Source: Candidatus Azobacteroides sp.
GTDB lineage: Bacteria; Bacteroidota; Bacteroidia; Bacteroidales; WRGA01
DNA: 57,944 nt
NCBI GenBank assembly: GCA_021201815.1
Contig: JAJQEC010000084.1
Location: 9,217-67,160 of the forward strand
Direction: 5' to 3'
Part shown: one piece after another, positions 7,907 to 17,358 of the stretch
Layout: each line of letters starts with the position of its first letter
Position numbering within the stretch: the first letter of the stretch is position 1
Translations under genes and position numbers: made by a program
Notes under the pieces: model-generated
Database searches by the model: none
The model's input: only the letters and a program-made list of their open reading frames with translations
What the model was told of the DNA's origin: nothing

Positions 7907-8695
7907 TTATTGATATATTCTCACATAATCTATGATGTATGTTTGTGGCAATCGGGTAAGGTCTATTCCTTCTCTTCCTCCCCATCCGCCACCGAAAGCA
8001 GCATTCAGGATGAGATAAAAAGGCTGGTCATACGGCCAGGCTTCCCATCCGTCTTCTGTTTTGTCTACGGAAAATTGTTTTACACCATCCAGATACCATT
8101 CGATCCGGTCTTTATGCCATTCCAGACCGTATATATGGAAATCCGTATGGCAGGTGGGACAGGCTACGGAATGGTTTTTCTGATTATCTTTCATGTGGTT
8201 ATATTTATCGGAATGTATGGCATAATGAATCTTATCGGGTTCATACCCCACATGTTCCAGGATATCTATTTCCCCGCTATCGGGCCAGTCTCCGTACACA
8301 TTTCCTGCCGGCATCATCCATATGGCCGGCCATGTGCCGGGAGAAGCCGGAAGTTTTGCCCGGACTTCTACTTTACAGTATTTCCATTCGTTTTTCCCTT
8401 GTGTATGGATACTGGCCGAAGTAACCGGACGGATTTCTCCGTTAATAAACGTACTGTCATTCCGAATTACCAGATGCAGGTATCCATCCTTCATGTAACA
8501 GTTCTCCGGCCTTGCCACAGTATAATACTGCTTTTCGCCATTCCTTACGTATCCTTCTTCATATTTCCATACAGATGGATCGGGTAATCCTTCCCCATTG
8601 AAGTCATCTTCAAAGACAAGGGTTGTGAAAGCCTGTTGTGAATAAGTAAGAAATGAAAACAGACAGAATAAAATAAGTAAAGGTGCTTTTTTCAT
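7907..8695 (-). CDS. Secreted GH16 beta-glucanase (laminarinase/lichenase type)
   Basis: 262 residues: signal peptide (about 1-20, 'FLTYS-QQ') and one GH16 beta-jelly-roll domain. The catalytic signature 'SGEIDILEHVG' is complete: nucleophile E142, D144 and acid/base E147. Other family blocks are 'TWPAIWMMP', 'GLEWHKDRIEWYLDGV' and 'PFYLILNAAFGGGWGG'. The family cleaves beta-1,3 or mixed beta-1,3/1,4 glucans and some galactans; the pattern fits endo-beta-1,3(4)-glucanase. No T9SS sorting domain is present, so it is periplasmic or exported otherwise. It starts 18 bp after the GH5 gene stop, so the two form one operon for beta-glucan breakdown. Confidence 0.92.
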   Translation of the reverse strand: MKKAPLLILFCLFSFLTYSQQAFTTLVFEDDFNGEGLPDPSVWKYEEGYVRNGEKQYYTVARPENCYMKDGYLHLVIRNDSTFINGEIRPVTSASIHTQGKNEWKYCKVEVRAKLPASPGTWPAIWMMPAGNVYGDWPDSGEIDILEHVGYEPDKIHYAIHSDKYNHMKDNQKNHSVACPTCHTDFHIYGLEWHKDRIEWYLDGVKQFSVDKTEDGWEAWPYDQPFYLILNAAFGGGWGGREGIDLTRLPQTYIIDYVRIYQ

Positions 8696-8713
8696 TGATT
8701 TAAATATATATGA

Positions 8714-10471
8714 TTAAGGTATTAATTGAAAATAATTGAAATCAAAATCTCCTTTTTCTATATAAATACGTATTTTGTTCTCCCCCTTCATAAGCCGGAT
8801 AGTACGAATTTCGCTGGTATACCATTTTTTTTCCGGGTTTTCCGGTAAAGCAACCGTAGGAGTCCGTTGTTCGTTTATGGTGAAATAAAATTCTCCCGAA
8901 GAAGCCGTAGTCGTACGGATTTTCAGGTTATATATTCCTTCTTTATCCGTATATATCGTATACTGTATCCATTCGCCGGGTTCCGTATAACTGACACAAT
9001 ACCTATTTGTTATCTCGTCTTCACAGGAAATAATATCTACGCCGTCGTTGCGGTACAATCCTCCTCGGTTTCCGGGGACAGCAGAGTCCGTAGAAGACCG
9101 GTAATTGGCAGAATCATTATCATGATAAGCATAGCCACTCCGGCCCATGTCATAGTCGGTTGCGAAAACTGTCAACGGTTGTCCGTCTTTCAGGAAATGA
9201 TTTCTGAATGGAATGGTTTCGGTTGTCCTTACCTGCCGGAACAATGCGTCTATATAGTCTTTATGGAAGAGGGTGTTTTCTATTTTATAATTTTCCGTTA
9301 GTCGGGTAAATGTCTTTAACGCTTCTTCTTTTGACGGTTTATTATCTCCGGTTTCCCAGTAATGCTTCACTTTTTCATATCCTTCCGGAGATTTTATTTC
9401 CATCGGGCAGGCCAGCCCCATTCTTTTATAGGTCCACCAGCACCAGCCAATATTATTCTCTTCCATTAAGCGAATGGCATCGGTAAACCATACTGTGGAG
9501 TTTTCTCCCGATTCACTCAACCATAAAGGAGCATGCTGCTCTTCCCGATAGGCCAGCATTCTTTCAATAGATTCCTTATCATTGTAATTCCAGTACTTAT
9601 GGAAGCTGATAACCATATTGTCATCCCAAAGGGGAAATATCCCCTGATAATTATTGCCCCAGCAGTTTCCGGAAATAATAATCATGTGTTTGTTATCTAT
9701 CTCCCTGATGGCTTTTGTAATCTCTACCATTAATTCCCTAAGCGGTTCGTTGAGTTCTTCTTTGCAACCGTTTTTATCCTCCGTATCCTGAAAGCCGTAA
9801 TTGGGTTCATTGATAATATCATACCCACCGACCCACTCGCTGTTGACATACCGTTTCGCCAGTTCCTGCCATAATGCAATGGTTTTTTTCTTGTTTTCCA
9901 CATCATTCCATAACCGTATTTCCGAAGCATCGGAAATAGCAACATCATTTCCCTGTCCACCGGGTGCCGCATGTAAATCCAGAAACAGGTAGAGCTGATT
10001 TGCTTCACACCAGGATAGTAAGCTATCGGTTAGTTGAAATCCTTTTTCCAGCCAGGTATTTTTCCCTTTCACAGGTTCCTGTTCTACCGGAAGGGTAAAG
10101 ATATTATAATGCATAGGGAAACGAATGGAGTTGAAGCCCCAGGCAGCTAAAGAGTCGATGTCCTTTTTTGTAACTCCGTTATTTATCCAGTTTTCATAAA
10201 ATAGGGCTGTTTCTTTTTCCCCTATTACATCGGTGATTTTGCTTTTTATCTCCTGTTGTGTTCGTGCAATACCGGATAACCCCAGCATATAAGGCTCCTG
10301 CAATACCCAGCCTCCTAACCCTATTCCACGAAGCAGGACCGGTCCACGGTCATTTATAATTTCTTTTCCTTGTGTTCGTAAATATCCGGAAGCAGACAGT
10401 TGTAATGAACATACAAGACTAGCTGAAAAAAGCATTAATTTGAATAACTGAGAAAGAACGGCGTATTTCAT
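8714..10471 (-). CDS. Secreted GH5-family glycosidase with C-terminal CBM6-like domain
   Basis: 585 residues counted from ATG 10471, which begins a clear signal peptide; an in-frame ATG 19 codons earlier gives no better signal. The catalytic TIM barrel (about 35-430) has 'LRGIGLGGWVLQEPYML', acid/base E222 in 'YDIINEPN' and likely nucleophile E320 in 'LWLSESGE', the clan-A arrangement. The tail (about 445-585, 'YTEPGEWIQYTIYTDKEGIYNLKIR') looks like a CBM6-type beta-sandwich carbohydrate binder. It pairs with the downstream GH16 gene; together they probably attack beta-glucan. The exact GH5 subfamily and linkage cannot be read from sequence by eye. Confidence 0.88.
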   Translation of the reverse strand: MKYAVLSQLFKLMLFSASLVCSLQLSASGYLRTQGKEIINDRGPVLLRGIGLGGWVLQEPYMLGLSGIARTQQEIKSKITDVIGEKETALFYENWINNGVTKKDIDSLAAWGFNSIRFPMHYNIFTLPVEQEPVKGKNTWLEKGFQLTDSLLSWCEANQLYLFLDLHAAPGGQGNDVAISDASEIRLWNDVENKKKTIALWQELAKRYVNSEWVGGYDIINEPNYGFQDTEDKNGCKEELNEPLRELMVEITKAIREIDNKHMIIISGNCWGNNYQGIFPLWDDNMVISFHKYWNYNDKESIERMLAYREEQHAPLWLSESGENSTVWFTDAIRLMEENNIGWCWWTYKRMGLACPMEIKSPEGYEKVKHYWETGDNKPSKEEALKTFTRLTENYKIENTLFHKDYIDALFRQVRTTETIPFRNHFLKDGQPLTVFATDYDMGRSGYAYHDNDSANYRSSTDSAVPGNRGGLYRNDGVDIISCEDEITNRYCVSYTEPGEWIQYTIYTDKEGIYNLKIRTTTASSGEFYFTINEQRTPTVALPENPEKKWYTSEIRTIRLMKGENKIRIYIEKGDFDFNYFQLIP

Positions 10472-10933
10472 ATCTTTGTTTTTAATAGAATTTCCGATAG
10501 GTATAGTTTTTCTTTTTGCATTTATCATCCTGAGTAAAACCTGAATTTCCGGTTATCTTTTCGCAGGTAAATCTTACTCCGCAAGAGATAGGATTCCATA
10601 TTTCCTGATTGATATTACTGACTTTTCGTTCTTTTATGAATAGTCACTTCCTATCTTTGGAAAGGTACTAGCTGTTTTTCCGGATGCAAAAAAAGCATAA
10701 AATCAAATACATATTTTATATTGCGACAAAATAAACAATGTTTGCAACATTTTTACAACTATCAGGAAGAAAAAAGATAAAAAACAGGAAAGAAGCGGAT
10801 ACACAAAAGCCAGGTAAGTTATCAGAAACATCCGTTCAGAAAGGTAAGGTTTCTGAACGGGGAACGGCTCCTTTTATGTGAACCCGTTTTTTATTTCTTT
10901 TTTACCCGGCTTGTCTTATGTGCGTTTTACTAT
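10472..10933. other. Intergenic region with one hairpin
   Basis: Gene-free 460 bp. It holds a 10-bp stem, CCGTTCAGAA (10832-10841) with TTCTGAACGG (10851-10860), which may end the transcript of the gene at 10934 (minus), although no T-run follows on that strand. The composition changes from AT-rich to GC-rich around 10920. I see no promoter match for the GH5 gene. Confidence 0.5.
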
Positions 10934-11323
10934 TCAGGCGGTCTGTCTTTTGGCTTTTCTCCTTGCCAGCAGCAGGAAGCTTACGGTGAAGAAAAGCAAA
11001 GAGGTTATTTCCAGCCTGCTATTATTGAGCGGCAGGATCTTCTGCGGCGTATCCTTCTCGCCGATACCGGGCGGCGGTGCATTGAGTTCCCCTTCGGTGT
11101 CTTTCCCCATGCCCGTGTCAAAAGGGTTTTCCCTGGCCCCGGCAAAAATCCCGGAAGCGCTTTTGCTTGTGTGGCTTCCTGTGTCAAATACCGTGCTGCC
11201 ATAGGCCGGCTGGCTTTTTGCGGTTTCCTGCCGGCCCCATGCCGGGTAAAGGGCAGGGGACAGCAGAAGTAGGGCAAGGAGCAGGACAATGAGTTTTCCC
11301 TTATATATAATGTGTACCTTCAT
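10934..11323 (-). CDS. Small secreted protein with C-terminal membrane anchor
   Basis: 129 residues: signal peptide (about 1-30), a low-complexity Gly/Pro/Ser-rich middle, and a C-terminal block 'LPLNNSRLEITSLLFFTVSFLL' with a basic tail 'ARRKAKRQTA'. The end resembles a tripartite sorting or anchoring tail (short motif, helix, positive residues). I do not recognise the family. It is the last gene of a three-gene minus-strand set with T9SS proteins (26 bp from the previous gene) and shares their high GC content, so a structural or anchoring role beside them is plausible. Confidence 0.65.
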   Translation of the reverse strand: MKVHIIYKGKLIVLLLALLLLSPALYPAWGRQETAKSQPAYGSTVFDTGSHTSKSASGIFAGARENPFDTGMGKDTEGELNAPPPGIGEKDTPQKILPLNNSRLEITSLLFFTVSFLLLARRKAKRQTA

Positions 11324-11349
11324 TTCTTTGTTGCTTTAGCTGTTTTTTA

Positions 11350-12240
11350 TCAGTGGATCTTTGCATTCACCTGCTGCCCGTTCCCAGCCTTTGCCTTGAG
11401 CAGGTAGAGCCCCTTTGGAAGCCGGTGCATTGCGAACCCCTGTGTGCCCTGCAGGGAAAGCACTACCTTTCCTGAGAGGTCATACACCATGGCATTTACC
11501 ATCTCAGAAAAAGAGACATACCCGTTTCCGTAAGCGTACCCGGGTTTTCCCTCCTCTTCTTCATTAATGGAAGATGGGATTCCCTGGTCATCGGTCCAGA
11601 TGTAAATCCCCCAGATGGATACATCGGTGGAGGAGTTATAGAACACATCCTTTCCCAGGTTGGGGAAGGAGGGGTTGGAGGAAATCCTGATGTATCGTGC
11701 CCCGGGTGTTTGTATCTTATCCGTATCGTCGAAGGAGGTGCCCAGGGAACAGTACTGGGCGAAATAAAGGGGCGTGTCCTCCTCCATCCATGAATCCAGC
11801 GGGACGATGAAGTCTTCCTCCTGGTCCGTTGTGGTACTGTATCCGTAGGTAAGCACCTGCTGCCCCGGCACGTTGTACCATCCCCGGAAGGCTACATGGG
11901 TAATGGTTGCCGTACCCAGGTTCTCTACCTGTATGCAGGAATAATTCTGTGGCTGTGACGTGCGGTAGGCCAGCCGTACGACCGTGCTTTCCAGTGCCCC
12001 GTCGCATGTGACCCCCTGTGCGGGGGAAAAGGAGGTGGTGGAACCATCCCCTGCCTCCAGCAGGGTGAGGCGCACCTTATTGGCCGTTCCTGAAGAAAAG
12101 GTATTTGTCCCTTCCAGGAAGCTTTCGTGCGTAAAGTTTGTGATCACCATATTGGCATCCGAAAGCTCGGCCTGTGCCATAAGGCCTGTGCATAAGGCCG
12201 GGAAGATTCCCAGCACCATCATCATGTACTTCTTTTTCAT
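11350..12240 (-). CDS. T9SS-exported protein of unknown function
   Basis: 296 residues from ATG 12240, which starts a signal peptide ('MKKKYMMMVLGIFPALCTGLMAQA'-like, cleaved near residue 22). The middle is a beta-rich domain I do not recognise with two or three cysteines. The last ~60 residues ('MVNAMVYDLSGKVVLSLQG', then 'GLYLLKAKAGNGQ') are a T9SS type A sorting domain, so the protein should be secreted or tethered at the cell surface. High GC content matches its neighbours at 10934 and 12349 and differs from the rest of the window. Confidence 0.82.
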   Translation of the reverse strand: MKKKYMMMVLGIFPALCTGLMAQAELSDANMVITNFTHESFLEGTNTFSSGTANKVRLTLLEAGDGSTTSFSPAQGVTCDGALESTVVRLAYRTSQPQNYSCIQVENLGTATITHVAFRGWYNVPGQQVLTYGYSTTTDQEEDFIVPLDSWMEEDTPLYFAQYCSLGTSFDDTDKIQTPGARYIRISSNPSFPNLGKDVFYNSSTDVSIWGIYIWTDDQGIPSSINEEEEGKPGYAYGNGYVSFSEMVNAMVYDLSGKVVLSLQGTQGFAMHRLPKGLYLLKAKAGNGQQVNAKIH

Positions 12241-12312
12241 TTTTATTCTGTTTTTATTTATGGGTGTTACCTGTTTTAGCGGTGGCCTGTAAGCCATCCC
12301 CGGTTTGTTTTA

Positions 12313-12354
12313 TTTACTTTTTACTTTCTACTTTTTACCTTTTACCTTTTACCT
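12313..12354. repeat. Heptad tandem tract TTTACYT x6
   Basis: Six 7-bp units (TTTACTT, TTTACTT, TCTACTT, then three TTTACCT) run from 12313 to 12354. The last unit supplies the stop codon (12349-12351) and final arginine codon of the large FG-GAP gene. Similar short tracts are near 47280-47300 (GTAAAAA units). Confidence 0.85.
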
Positions 12355-15300
12355 TACATAGACCTTTATGGTCCTTTCCGACTGCTGTGTCTTAGCCCTA
12401 AGGATATACATCCCTTCCTGCTGTAGCGGGATCTCAGCCCTGAAGGCATTGGGGGCCGGAAGAGCTTTTACCAGCCTTCCCTGCAAATCAAAGAGCGCCA
12501 CCTCTTTGAGTGGCATGCCGTCCACACTGATCACCTGCAGGCTGCCATCGCGGCAGTAAGCCTCAATGCCGGTAGATGGCTCCGGTGAGCGTAGCGGCTG
12601 GTTATGGGTTACCACCGGCACGAAGGAAAGTAGGAAGCGGTCGGTGAGGAAAAGCTCCCCGTCCTGCTTTTCAAACTCATAGTACGGGTATACCCTTAGG
12701 TTCACCTGCCGGGGCTTGTCCGGGGCCAGGTCGGTGAGGTAGATCTCATATCCGGGGGCAAAGCGGTTGGTTGCTCCAACGTCCAGGCGTATGCTTCCCT
12801 TCTGGGAGGTACGTATTCCCAGGTAAAAGGGGCCATCATCCAGCTTATCCACATGGCAGATATCCTTGTAATCCCCCTTGTTGTCTACCAGGAAGACAGA
12901 CACCGGGAGGGTGGCATCCTCCATAAATACTTTTGGTATCCCGCTGTACTGCCCCTTTTGCATCCCTGCTGCATGGTAAGCCAGGATGGTTTTGTTTGCC
13001 TGCCCCTCTTTTGAGAGGGTAATGGGTAGCAGGTTGGGTGGCAGGTATCTGCCGGCTGATTTGAGTTCGACCTGCGGGGCTGTGGTGGTCATAGAAGAAA
13101 AGGCGGATAAGGAGCTGAACACCCCACGGGATTCTACCAGCACGGACTGCATGGGTGCAATGCCGGCAGTGAGGTTGCTTCCGGTGGAAGCCCCAGTTTG
13201 CAGGTCATAGGATATGAAGTTGCCGTCGGTGGCATCCAGTACCTTGTAATAGGGCTCGATAAGGGCCGCATTATGGGAATAGAATTCCTGAAAGTCCAGC
13301 ACGGACATAAAGGGGTTTCCCAGGATGAGCATCTCCCCGGGTGCCGTTGCCTTTGCTTCCAGGGTGATTTCCCCGGAGGCAGGGTTTCGGTTTGCCTCGT
13401 AGATGAAGCGGTGCTCCTGTGTGCGCTCAATGGGTACGCGGAAGTTGAAGCGGCAGTTTGTCCCGTAGACATTGTAGTAGGGATCTTTCTTAGGGAAGGA
13501 AAAGAAGATGCTGTCGTGCACCGTTACATCGGGCTGCTTGTCATCCACCCATAGGGAGAAGCCCAGGCCTGGAGCCATGGCAACGTCGGGGTTGTGGAAG
13601 GTTCCGGTCCAGTCGGCGGCCACGTAATGGCCCGAATGTGGGTTGGTAGCCCCGAAAAGGCGGGTGTAGGCAAACACATCGTCATCGCACGGGTTGGGGT
13701 CATGCACGTAAAAATCACCCGGGTAGAAATGCCGTAGCGGTGCCGATAGCATGTACCATCGGTTTGAGAGCAGGGCGAGGTTCACATAAGCGGCCGTATA
13801 GTGCAGGCTGTCCGGGTGTGCCAGTTGCCCGCCGTGCTCGAAGGAGATGTGGTTGCACTCGCTTGCCGGATAGTAGTCATAACTTGTTTTTGAAGGACTT
13901 AAATCAGGGAAGTTATCCACGATGTCCGGGATGAGCACGTTTGTGCAATGGCGCGGCACGTTGCTCCTTGGGTAAAGCTGTTGCCTTGGGTTGTGCCAGT
14001 TCTCCGGGTTGTGCCAGTCCTGGTCCTGTGCCATCCCGGTCCATACCAGGGTGTCTGGGAATAGGTACACATCCACGGTATCGAGCTTTGAGGTGAGCAC
14101 CTGGCTGCTGCCTTTGTCCCATACCTGTATGAAGTACTGCTGCCGCACGCTGTTGTCCTTGCATACCACCATCTCATCGCCCTTCCAGATGGCCTCCGCT
14201 GTGGAGGCGGGTGTGGGTGTGTCATACCAGTAGTAGTCATACACCCCCTGTGGGTATATCTTTACCACCTCACAGGTTTCAGGGTCCATGGGGTCGCTCT
14301 CGCACATGACATGCTCGCCGTAGCTGACAGAGATGTTGCTGCTCACGTTGTTGTAATAGCGGCACTCCTGCTGGTGCATGGGGAAGGACTGGGTGGCATC
14401 ATCCCAGTTCAGTCGTACCTCCCATGCGGTATAGTGTGGCACGGCAGCCAGTTTGGCGGCAATGCCGGGTATCTCGTAGCTGAAAAGCTCCACGATGCCT
14501 TCTTTTATACTTACCGAAGGGAAGGTTTGCTGATGGATAAGGTATTCGCCGATGGGGTCCTGGCTGCCATCGAGCAGGTACGTGGAAACCTGCAGGTCAT
14601 TGGCATAGGTTGTATTTCCCATGTTGTTGACGGCAATGGAGACATCGATCCTGTCTGCCGTGGCATCCCAGAGCAGGCTTGTGCGGTAGTTTTTATCGAA
14701 ATAAATGTCGGGCCCTTCAAAGAGTGTTTCCCCTTCGTCATTAAGGTCAGTTACCTGCTGCAGGAAATGGTTGAATGGCTTGGTACGGCGTGTGCCGTCC
14801 TTGCTGACAAATTCGGTGGCCGGGTTGAGCGGGTATTGTGGTACGGTGAGGTCCTGGTTGATATACACCGGGTTATAGGCATGCTGGTTGTTGACATAGC
14901 GGCAGGCGGCCCAGGTATTGGCAGGGTGGGAAAAGCGCATTAAGCGTATCCCGGCGCTACCGCCTTCTTCTATTAATGCTCCTGAGACAATAATATCGGC
15001 ATGCCCGTCCTTATCCACATCCACAATAACCGAGTATTCGGTATGGGTTCCTGACAAGCAATCAATCTTGATTCTGTCCTGTCCGTTTTTATCCAGAATC
15101 CTCAGATGGGTCTCATCGCGGTAAATAAGCTCCACTTCTCCGTCCAGGTCGAAATCAAACATGGACATAGTAGTTCCTCCGGAGCTATCAGAGGTATCTT
15201 TTTGAAAAAGTTTTTCAAAAAGGCCGGTCGCCTTGTTGTACTGATAGCCGACCATTCCTCCCCGGGGTTCTGTGGATTGACCGGTAGAATATGTAAAACA

Positions 15301-16686
15301 GATAGTGGGATTTCCATCTCCCCTTACATCTCCGATGAAGGCACGGGAACCAAGTCTGGAATTTCCGGTTGGAGAAACAGATGCCAGTAATTGTTTTTTA
15401 TGAGGGCTCCAGGCGTACATAAGAGTGGCAGAATTGTATGAATTAGTGGCATTCATTCTGGATCCGTTTACCACTACCACATCCAGGAAGCCATCCCCGT
15501 CTATATCCGCCACCGATGTATATCCGTCCATTCTTTCCTCTGGTAAGTCGGTACTGATATCCGCTACAATAGTTACGATGTTTTTTTGTTCCTGGTAGGC
15601 AGAAGGACTCCTTTCTGTAATGGTAGCTTTATAGACCATGCTTCCGCAGGCTATCTCCAGTCGCCCGTCATTATCAAAATCCGCCATTACAGGCATATAA
15701 ATATAACAACCCGAAGAATGCATTCCTCCCCGGGGGGCATCTTCCGGCAAATCTGCCAGCAACCAGCCATCCCTCGCATCAAAAATCCTGTCCCCAGCTA
15801 TTATTTCCGCATACCCGTCATTATTGATATCCCCGATAATTAAGGCTGCTGAATTCCCATTGGGAGTTGCAGGTGGAGTAGTTTTAAAATAAGAATAAGG
15901 ATAGGAAGTCCACATAAGGGTTCCATCATATCGATAACAATAGAGATAATATCCATCCTCTTTTCCTGTAGCTATTATTATTTCTCCGAATCCGTCCCCA
16001 TCTACATCGGCAATAAGCAATGGGCAAGCTCCATAAGATTCAATAACCGGGGTAGGGATTTGTTTTTTAAGTTTAAGGTCCGGATCGAAAATAAGGATTT
16101 CATTACTGAGCCTGGTCGCATAACTATTAAGGGTAATAATTTCGAGGATACTATCATTATCAATATCCCCGACAAAAGGCTGGGCATAGATCTGCACAAA
16201 TTCATCGGAAACAGCTACTTGCTTTATGTCCCAACTGGTCGCCGGCAGGGTAATGGCACAAGCCTCCATTTCCATGTTATCGGGCATGTTGCTGATGTGG
16301 AAATATATCCTGGCCTCGCTGACCTGCCCCTTGCAGGTAATGCGGTAGGTAAGGCTGTCCCTGCCGGTAAAGGGTACCCCATCGGTTACATCTGGTGCAT
16401 AGCGGATTACCTTGCTGGCCGCATTGAGCTGTGCCCTCCCATGGAAAGGGCCTTCGGTGTCGAGCAGCACCATTTGTACATCACTTTCCCCGCACTCTCC
16501 CAGCTCATCATTCCACAAGGCCATGAACTGGATGGTTACCCCGGGGGTGACAAACACATTGTCGTTGTTTGCCCGGAAGACAGCCGTGGAGCTCTGTGCC
16601 CCTACTGCTGCGGGAAGGAGCACAAGCAGGCCCGACAGGATTACTACAAGAAAAGCGTTTGTTTTAAAAAGTCCTTTTTTTCTCAT
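12349..16686 (-). CDS. Large FG-GAP/VCBS-repeat T9SS surface protein
   Basis: 1445 residues from ATG 16686, which opens a signal peptide; the frame stays open 38 codons further up without support. Order: signal peptide (1-31), a beta domain (about 32-150), seven or eight FG-GAP/VCBS repeats (about 155-570) with calcium-type loops such as 'GDIDNDSILEI', 'ADVDGDGFGEI', 'ADIDGDGFLDV' and 'VDVDKDGHADI', then Ig-like and beta-rich modules, and a T9SS type A sorting domain (last ~70 residues, 'VALFDLQGRLVKAL'). FG-GAP blades usually form a beta-propeller for adhesion. The blade segment is AT-rich while both flanks are GC-rich, so this gene is a mosaic (see findings). Probably an adhesin or surface-display protein. 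Confidence 0.87.
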   Translation of the reverse strand: MRKKGLFKTNAFLVVILSGLLVLLPAAVGAQSSTAVFRANNDNVFVTPGVTIQFMALWNDELGECGESDVQMVLLDTEGPFHGRAQLNAASKVIRYAPDVTDGVPFTGRDSLTYRITCKGQVSEARIYFHISNMPDNMEMEACAITLPATSWDIKQVAVSDEFVQIYAQPFVGDIDNDSILEIITLNSYATRLSNEILIFDPDLKLKKQIPTPVIESYGACPLLIADVDGDGFGEIIIATGKEDGYYLYCYRYDGTLMWTSYPYSYFKTTPPATPNGNSAALIIGDINNDGYAEIIAGDRIFDARDGWLLADLPEDAPRGGMHSSGCYIYMPVMADFDNDGRLEIACGSMVYKATITERSPSAYQEQKNIVTIVADISTDLPEERMDGYTSVADIDGDGFLDVVVVNGSRMNATNSYNSATLMYAWSPHKKQLLASVSPTGNSRLGSRAFIGDVRGDGNPTICFTYSTGQSTEPRGGMVGYQYNKATGLFEKLFQKDTSDSSGGTTMSMFDFDLDGEVELIYRDETHLRILDKNGQDRIKIDCLSGTHTEYSVIVDVDKDGHADIIVSGALIEEGGSAGIRLMRFSHPANTWAACRYVNNQHAYNPVYINQDLTVPQYPLNPATEFVSKDGTRRTKPFNHFLQQVTDLNDEGETLFEGPDIYFDKNYRTSLLWDATADRIDVSIAVNNMGNTTYANDLQVSTYLLDGSQDPIGEYLIHQQTFPSVSIKEGIVELFSYEIPGIAAKLAAVPHYTAWEVRLNWDDATQSFPMHQQECRYYNNVSSNISVSYGEHVMCESDPMDPETCEVVKIYPQGVYDYYWYDTPTPASTAEAIWKGDEMVVCKDNSVRQQYFIQVWDKGSSQVLTSKLDTVDVYLFPDTLVWTGMAQDQDWHNPENWHNPRQQLYPRSNVPRHCTNVLIPDIVDNFPDLSPSKTSYDYYPASECNHISFEHGGQLAHPDSLHYTAAYVNLALLSNRWYMLSAPLRHFYPGDFYVHDPNPCDDDVFAYTRLFGATNPHSGHYVAADWTGTFHNPDVAMAPGLGFSLWVDDKQPDVTVHDSIFFSFPKKDPYYNVYGTNCRFNFRVPIERTQEHRFIYEANRNPASGEITLEAKATAPGEMLILGNPFMSVLDFQEFYSHNAALIEPYYKVLDATDGNFISYDLQTGASTGSNLTAGIAPMQSVLVESRGVFSSLSAFSSMTTTAPQVELKSAGRYLPPNLLPITLSKEGQANKTILAYHAAGMQKGQYSGIPKVFMEDATLPVSVFLVDNKGDYKDICHVDKLDDGPFYLGIRTSQKGSIRLDVGATNRFAPGYEIYLTDLAPDKPRQVNLRVYPYYEFEKQDGELFLTDRFLLSFVPVVTHNQPLRSPEPSTGIEAYCRDGSLQVISVDGMPLKEVALFDLQGRLVKALPAPNAFRAEIPLQQEGMYILRAKTQQSERTIKVYVR

Positions 16687-17358
16687 ATTTATCAGAATTA
16701 AAATAAACACATGGGTATAGGATTTCTCCGGCGGGAAGGGTAGGAGCCAGTGCGGCCGGAAAAAGGAATTTCTCAGAAAGATAGGCCGGGGAAAGGCCAT
16801 AAGCCGCAGGGACTGTTTTATTGCCAGTCAGTAAAGGTGTAACATACAAAGCAGGAGCTTTGGGAAAAAAAGAAAAGTCTTTTCTTTTTCCCTTTCGTGT
16901 AATGAAAGAAAGAATAACTCCGGCTGCTTTCCAAAAGCAGCAAAAACAGTGGTAAAAAAAATAAATCGGGGATGCTTGCGTAATTAAAGAAGAATATGTA
17001 TTACGCGCACAGGTTAGTAATTTACTTAGTAAGTGTAGTCTCTCTCTCTCTCTAATACAATTTGGCTAACTTCCAAATTATCAGAAGAAAAAGAGGGAAT
17101 AAAAAGTATATTTTCAAGAGATAAAAACATAGTAATAACCCTGTTTGTCGGATACGTTAAAAACGAATGATTATTGTTTGTTAAACGATCGGGCAAAATT
17201 AATTAAATAAAAATAAACAAAACAAGATTTTTGTTTTATTTTTTTAGTTAATTTTTAATATCAGATTTCAAATATTTGAAGATAAAATGATTACTGAATA
17301 GGAAAACAGGGAGTATTTTACTGAGTATCCTCCCTATTTTTTGTTTTATTTTTCTTTT
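16687..17358. other. Intergenic region with CT microsatellite and hairpin
   Basis: About 670 bp without a gene. It contains a (TC)n run at about 17037-17052 and a stem AGGGAG/CTCCCT (17308-17313 with 17330-17335) with an A/T tract on both sides, a likely terminator for the minus-strand gene ending at 17359. The GC-rich block ends here (about 16680-16850). Confidence 0.5.

Noticed and set aside
14311..14943. 210-codon ORF on the plus strand opposite the FG-GAP gene (and similar GC-rich shadow ORFs)
   Set aside because: Long opposite-strand frames are expected in GC-rich coding DNA; the minus-strand gene has clear domains.
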